Source: an uncultured Flavobacteriaceae bacterium (lineage in GTDB: Bacteria > Bacteroidota > Bacteroidia > Flavobacteriales > Flavobacteriaceae). Taken from it: a DNA stretch of 7,352 bases. The position numbers were made by a program, and so were the translations under genes. The DNA lies in the NCBI GenBank assembly GCA_913020685.1, contig CAJWAY010000059.1, forward strand, positions 1 to 7,352, read 5' to 3'. Under the pieces are notes generated by a model, which was not told the origin of the DNA, did not search any database, and was given only the letters and a program-made list of their open reading frames with translations. This document shows, in pieces, positions 4,986 through 7,352 of this stretch (position 1 is its first letter; every line of letters starts with the position of its first letter).

Positions 4986-6944
4986 ATGAAGGAAGGAAAT
5001 AACAACAATTTAAAATTTAGTCCGTATTGGATTTACGGTGTCGTTATCACTATATTATTGGTTACGAGTATGTTTGGAGGCGATAGTAGCTGGCAATCAA
5101 TCAGTAAAACGAACATTTCGGATTTTGAGAGATTTCTTAATGACGGTGATGTCGAAGAAATTATTGTCGTCAATCAAAAACTAGCTAAAGTTACTCTTAG
5201 TAGCTATGGTTTGGAGAAGAGCACTCACAAAAAAGTTAAATCAAAAAATATCTTAGGTCAAGAAAACACTGGTGGTCCCCATTATGAATTTGAAGTTGGG
5301 AATCTGGAACTTTTTCAGCGAAAACTTGAAGAAGCGGAAGGCAATGGCATACAGTTTCGATATGAGTTTATGACGGTTGAAAATCGTTGGATGGATGTAA
5401 TCCTTGGCTTCCTTCCCATAATAGTTATTATTGGAATCTGGATTTTTCTTATGCGCAGAATGTCCGGTGGGGGAGCAGGTGGACCAGGTGGCCAAATTTT
5501 TAATATCGGTAAATCAAAGGCAAAACTTTTCGACCAAAATACTGAGGTCAAAACCACTTTTAAGGACGTTGCAGGTTTGGAGGGTGCAAAGGAGGAAATA
5601 CAAGAGATTGTAGATTTTCTTAAAAATCCAAAAAAATATACTGTATTGGGTGGAAAAATTCCAAAAGGTGCGCTACTTGTTGGTTCTCCTGGAACAGGCA
5701 AAACCCTTTTAGCTAAGGCCGTGGCTGGAGAAGCAAAAGTTCCTTTCTTCTCTCTGTCAGGATCAGATTTTGTTGAAATGTTTGTTGGGGTAGGTGCTTC
5801 TAGAGTTAGAGACTTATTCAAACAAGCCAAAGACAAATCGCCTTCAATAATTTTTATCGACGAAATTGATGCTATTGGGCGTGCAAGAGGAAAAAATAAT
5901 TTTACTGGCTCAAACGACGAGAGAGAAAATACTTTGAACCAATTGCTAACAGAAATGGATGGTTTTGGGACCAATACCAATGTAATTGTTTTGGCTGCGA
6001 CTAACCGGGCTGATGTCTTAGATAAGGCTTTAATGCGTGCAGGAAGATTCGACAGACAGATATATGTTGACCTGCCAGACTTGAATGAAAGACGTGAAAT
6101 TTTTAAGGTTCATCTTAAGCCCCTGAGGTACGTTAAAACTTTGGATATAGATTTTTTAGCTAAACAGACGCCCGGTTTTTCAGGTGCCGACATTGCCAAT
6201 GTTTGTAACGAATCAGCACTGATTGCTGCCAGAAAAAATAAAAAATCTGTAGGTAAGCAGGATTTTTTGGACGCAGTGGATCGTATTGTTGGAGGGCTAG
6301 AGAAGAAAAATAAAATTGTCACTCCGGAGGAAAAGAAAACCATAGCATTCCACGAAGCAGGACACGCAATTGTAAGTTGGTTACTTGAACATGCTGCTCC
6401 TTTGGTAAAAGTGACGATTGTTCCAAGAGGTCAGTCCCTTGGTGCCGCTTGGTATTTACCTGAAGAGAGAATGATAGTAAGAACTGAACAGATGCTCGAC
6501 GAAATGTGTGCAGCTCTAGGTGGGAGGGCGGCAGAAAAAATCATGTTTGACAAAATTTCTACAGGAGCGTTAAGTGATTTAGAAAAAGTTACCCGACAGG
6601 CTCGGGCAATGGTATCTGTATACGGTTTGAATGATACCTTGGGAAATATTACCTATCATGATTCATCTGGACAAATGGAAAATAGTTTTACAAAACCTTA
6701 TTCTGAGAAAACAGCGCAAGTGATTGACAAGGAAATTTCTGATATCATTGAAATGCAGTATAAAAGGGCGTGTGACCTTTTGAAAAAAAATAAAAAAAAG
6801 CTGATTCAACTCGCTGAAAGATTGTTGGAGAAAGAGGTGATTTTTAAAGATGATCTTTTTAATATTCTTGGTAAGCGACCGTTTGATGTGAAACCCAACA
6901 AAAAACAAGAAGGCGAGGAAGGAGTCCAGCTAGCTGTCAATTAA
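4986..6944 (+). CDS. ftsH: ATP-dependent zinc metalloprotease FtsH
   Basis: Hexameric inner-membrane AAA+ protease that extracts and degrades unassembled membrane proteins and selected soluble regulators. The 652 residues show, in order: a transmembrane segment at about 13-30, a periplasmic domain, a second membrane segment at about 137-156, a glycine-rich linker, Walker A at 233-240 (GSPGTGKT), pore loop FVGVGAS at 266-272, Walker B IIFIDE at 288-293, the second region of homology with arginine fingers R354 and R357, zinc motif HEAGH at 456-460 and the third zinc ligand D531 (TGALSDLE). All catalytic residues are present. The P-loop has Ser where most FtsH proteins have Pro (GPPGTGKT). The frame includes an in-frame TTG two codons earlier (4980, right after the rsfS stop); the ATG at 4986 is preferred. 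An A8-T-A8 run at 6783-6799 encodes KKNKKK. Confidence 0.98.
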   Translation: MKEGNNNNLKFSPYWIYGVVITILLVTSMFGGDSSWQSISKTNISDFERFLNDGDVEEIIVVNQKLAKVTLSSYGLEKSTHKKVKSKNILGQENTGGPHYEFEVGNLELFQRKLEEAEGNGIQFRYEFMTVENRWMDVILGFLPIIVIIGIWIFLMRRMSGGGAGGPGGQIFNIGKSKAKLFDQNTEVKTTFKDVAGLEGAKEEIQEIVDFLKNPKKYTVLGGKIPKGALLVGSPGTGKTLLAKAVAGEAKVPFFSLSGSDFVEMFVGVGASRVRDLFKQAKDKSPSIIFIDEIDAIGRARGKNNFTGSNDERENTLNQLLTEMDGFGTNTNVIVLAATNRADVLDKALMRAGRFDRQIYVDLPDLNERREIFKVHLKPLRYVKTLDIDFLAKQTPGFSGADIANVCNESALIAARKNKKSVGKQDFLDAVDRIVGGLEKKNKIVTPEEKKTIAFHEAGHAIVSWLLEHAAPLVKVTIVPRGQSLGAAWYLPEERMIVRTEQMLDEMCAALGGRAAEKIMFDKISTGALSDLEKVTRQARAMVSVYGLNDTLGNITYHDSSGQMENSFTKPYSEKTAQVIDKEISDIIEMQYKRACDLLKKNKKKLIQLAERLLEKEVIFKDDLFNILGKRPFDVKPNKKQEGEEGVQLAVN

Positions 6945-6949
6945 AGATC

Positions 6950-7352
6950 GTGAGTCTCTGGAATAAACTCTTCGGTAAAAAAAAAAACAGCCCAGACTTT
7001 GAGGTCACCAGTCCATACCTCCCTCAAAAGAAAAACAAAATTGAAATCATTTTTGCCGAAAAATTCACTCAAAAAGGAGGCAAATTTATCTACAGTGAGG
7101 ATGTAAAATCTACTGACAAGTTTTTCAAACTCATATTAGAGGAAAATTATTGGTCACTAAAAGACATCCTTTGTTTTGACCCCCAACTGATCCAAAGATT
7201 TGGACTTGAAACCCTTGCCGATCGTTTTAATCCTCAAGATTTTAAGGTTCTACTTATCGGGTGTGAATATTTAATTGCCAACAAAGGCACTGTGCTAATT
7301 TGCCATCACCAACTCAAAGATTTTAAACTCGAATCACTGCCGGATTTCTTTA
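6950..7352 (+). CDS. LUD-domain (LutC/YkgG-like) protein, N-terminal part (runs off right edge)
   Basis: An open frame of 134 codons starts at GTG 6950, 5 bp after the ftsH stop, and continues past the edge. It begins MSLWNKLFGKKK; residues 40-50 (TQKGGKFIYSE), 73-79 (ILCFDPQ) and 102-116 (LIGCEYLIANKGTVL) match the flavobacterial LUD-domain family as I remember it. In LutC the LUD domain belongs to the lactate-utilisation complex, but no lutA or lutB is seen, and this lineage has its own version found next to ftsH, so lactate use should not be assumed. GTG is chosen because the peptide from it matches the expected N-terminus and the spacing suits an operon with ftsH. An 11-A run at 6977-6987 lies in codons 10-13. 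Molecular function unknown. Confidence 0.85.
   Translation, partial: MSLWNKLFGKKKNSPDFEVTSPYLPQKKNKIEIIFAEKFTQKGGKFIYSEDVKSTDKFFKLILEENYWSLKDILCFDPQLIQRFGLETLADRFNPQDFKVLLIGCEYLIANKGTVLICHHQLKDFKLESLPDFF
6977..6987 (+). repeat. Run of 11 adenines in the LUD gene
   Basis: Eleven consecutive A residues start 27 nt after the GTG start and encode Lys-Lys-Lys plus most of an Asn codon. The frame is intact at this length. Runs this long are prone to polymerase slippage and to sequencing error. Confidence 0.9.

Noticed and set aside
5315..5980. A 221-codon open frame on the minus strand opposite ftsH
   Set aside because: It lies wholly within the well-supported FtsH ATPase region, is rich in Ser and Pro as antisense frames often are, and shows no recognisable domain.
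7074..7080. AAGGAGG, a strong Shine-Dalgarno-like sequence
   Set aside because: It lies inside the LUD gene (encoding part of QKGGK) with no start codon at proper spacing, and this lineage makes little use of such sites. A similar AGAGGAGG in pyrE at about 3674-3681 is also just Glu/Lys codons.

Overview
The window looks like chromosomal housekeeping DNA from a member of the Bacteroidota, most likely class Flavobacteriia. Four things point there. The protein sequences (FtsH, PyrE, RsfS and the two-PASTA membrane protein) resemble flavobacterial versions as I remember them. No start has a convincing Shine-Dalgarno sequence. At least three upstream regions carry the Bacteroidota -7 promoter consensus TAnnTTTG. 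The DNA is AT-rich, with A/T-biased third codon positions. No search was run, so genus-level placement is not possible.

Layout, left to right. Bases 1-980 (minus strand) hold the N-terminal part of an RluA/RluD-type 23S rRNA pseudouridine synthase, running off the left edge, preceded by a small membrane-anchored protein with two PASTA domains. The two genes overlap by 17 bp. An 84-bp divergent promoter region (981-1064) separates them from ddl (D-Ala-D-Ala ligase) and then coaD (pantetheine-phosphate adenylyltransferase) on the plus strand. Three tightly packed genes of alternating strand follow: a Nudix hydrolase (minus), pyrE (plus) and a stand-alone biotin-protein ligase (minus). The coaD/Nudix and pyrE/birA pairs overlap tail-to-tail by 4 bp, and the Nudix and pyrE start codons are only 6 bp apart. 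After a 58-bp promoter region comes a plus-strand operon: rsfS (ribosome silencing factor), ftsH (membrane AAA+ zinc protease) and the start of a LUD/LutC-like protein that runs off the right edge.

The genes cover core functions: cell wall (ddl, perhaps the PASTA protein), cofactors (coaD, biotin-protein ligase), pyrimidine synthesis (pyrE), ribosome biology (the pseudouridine synthase and rsfS) and membrane protein quality control (ftsH). There is no mobile element, RNA gene, CRISPR array or sign of recent transfer, and no gene-free stretch longer than 84 bp. Nothing here looks like a new multi-gene system. The points worth a second look are the very compact strand-alternating block at 2559-3815, the matching divergent -7 boxes at 997-1049, an 11-A run just inside the LUD gene, a Ser in the FtsH P-loop, and the conserved-looking but poorly understood PASTA and LUD proteins.
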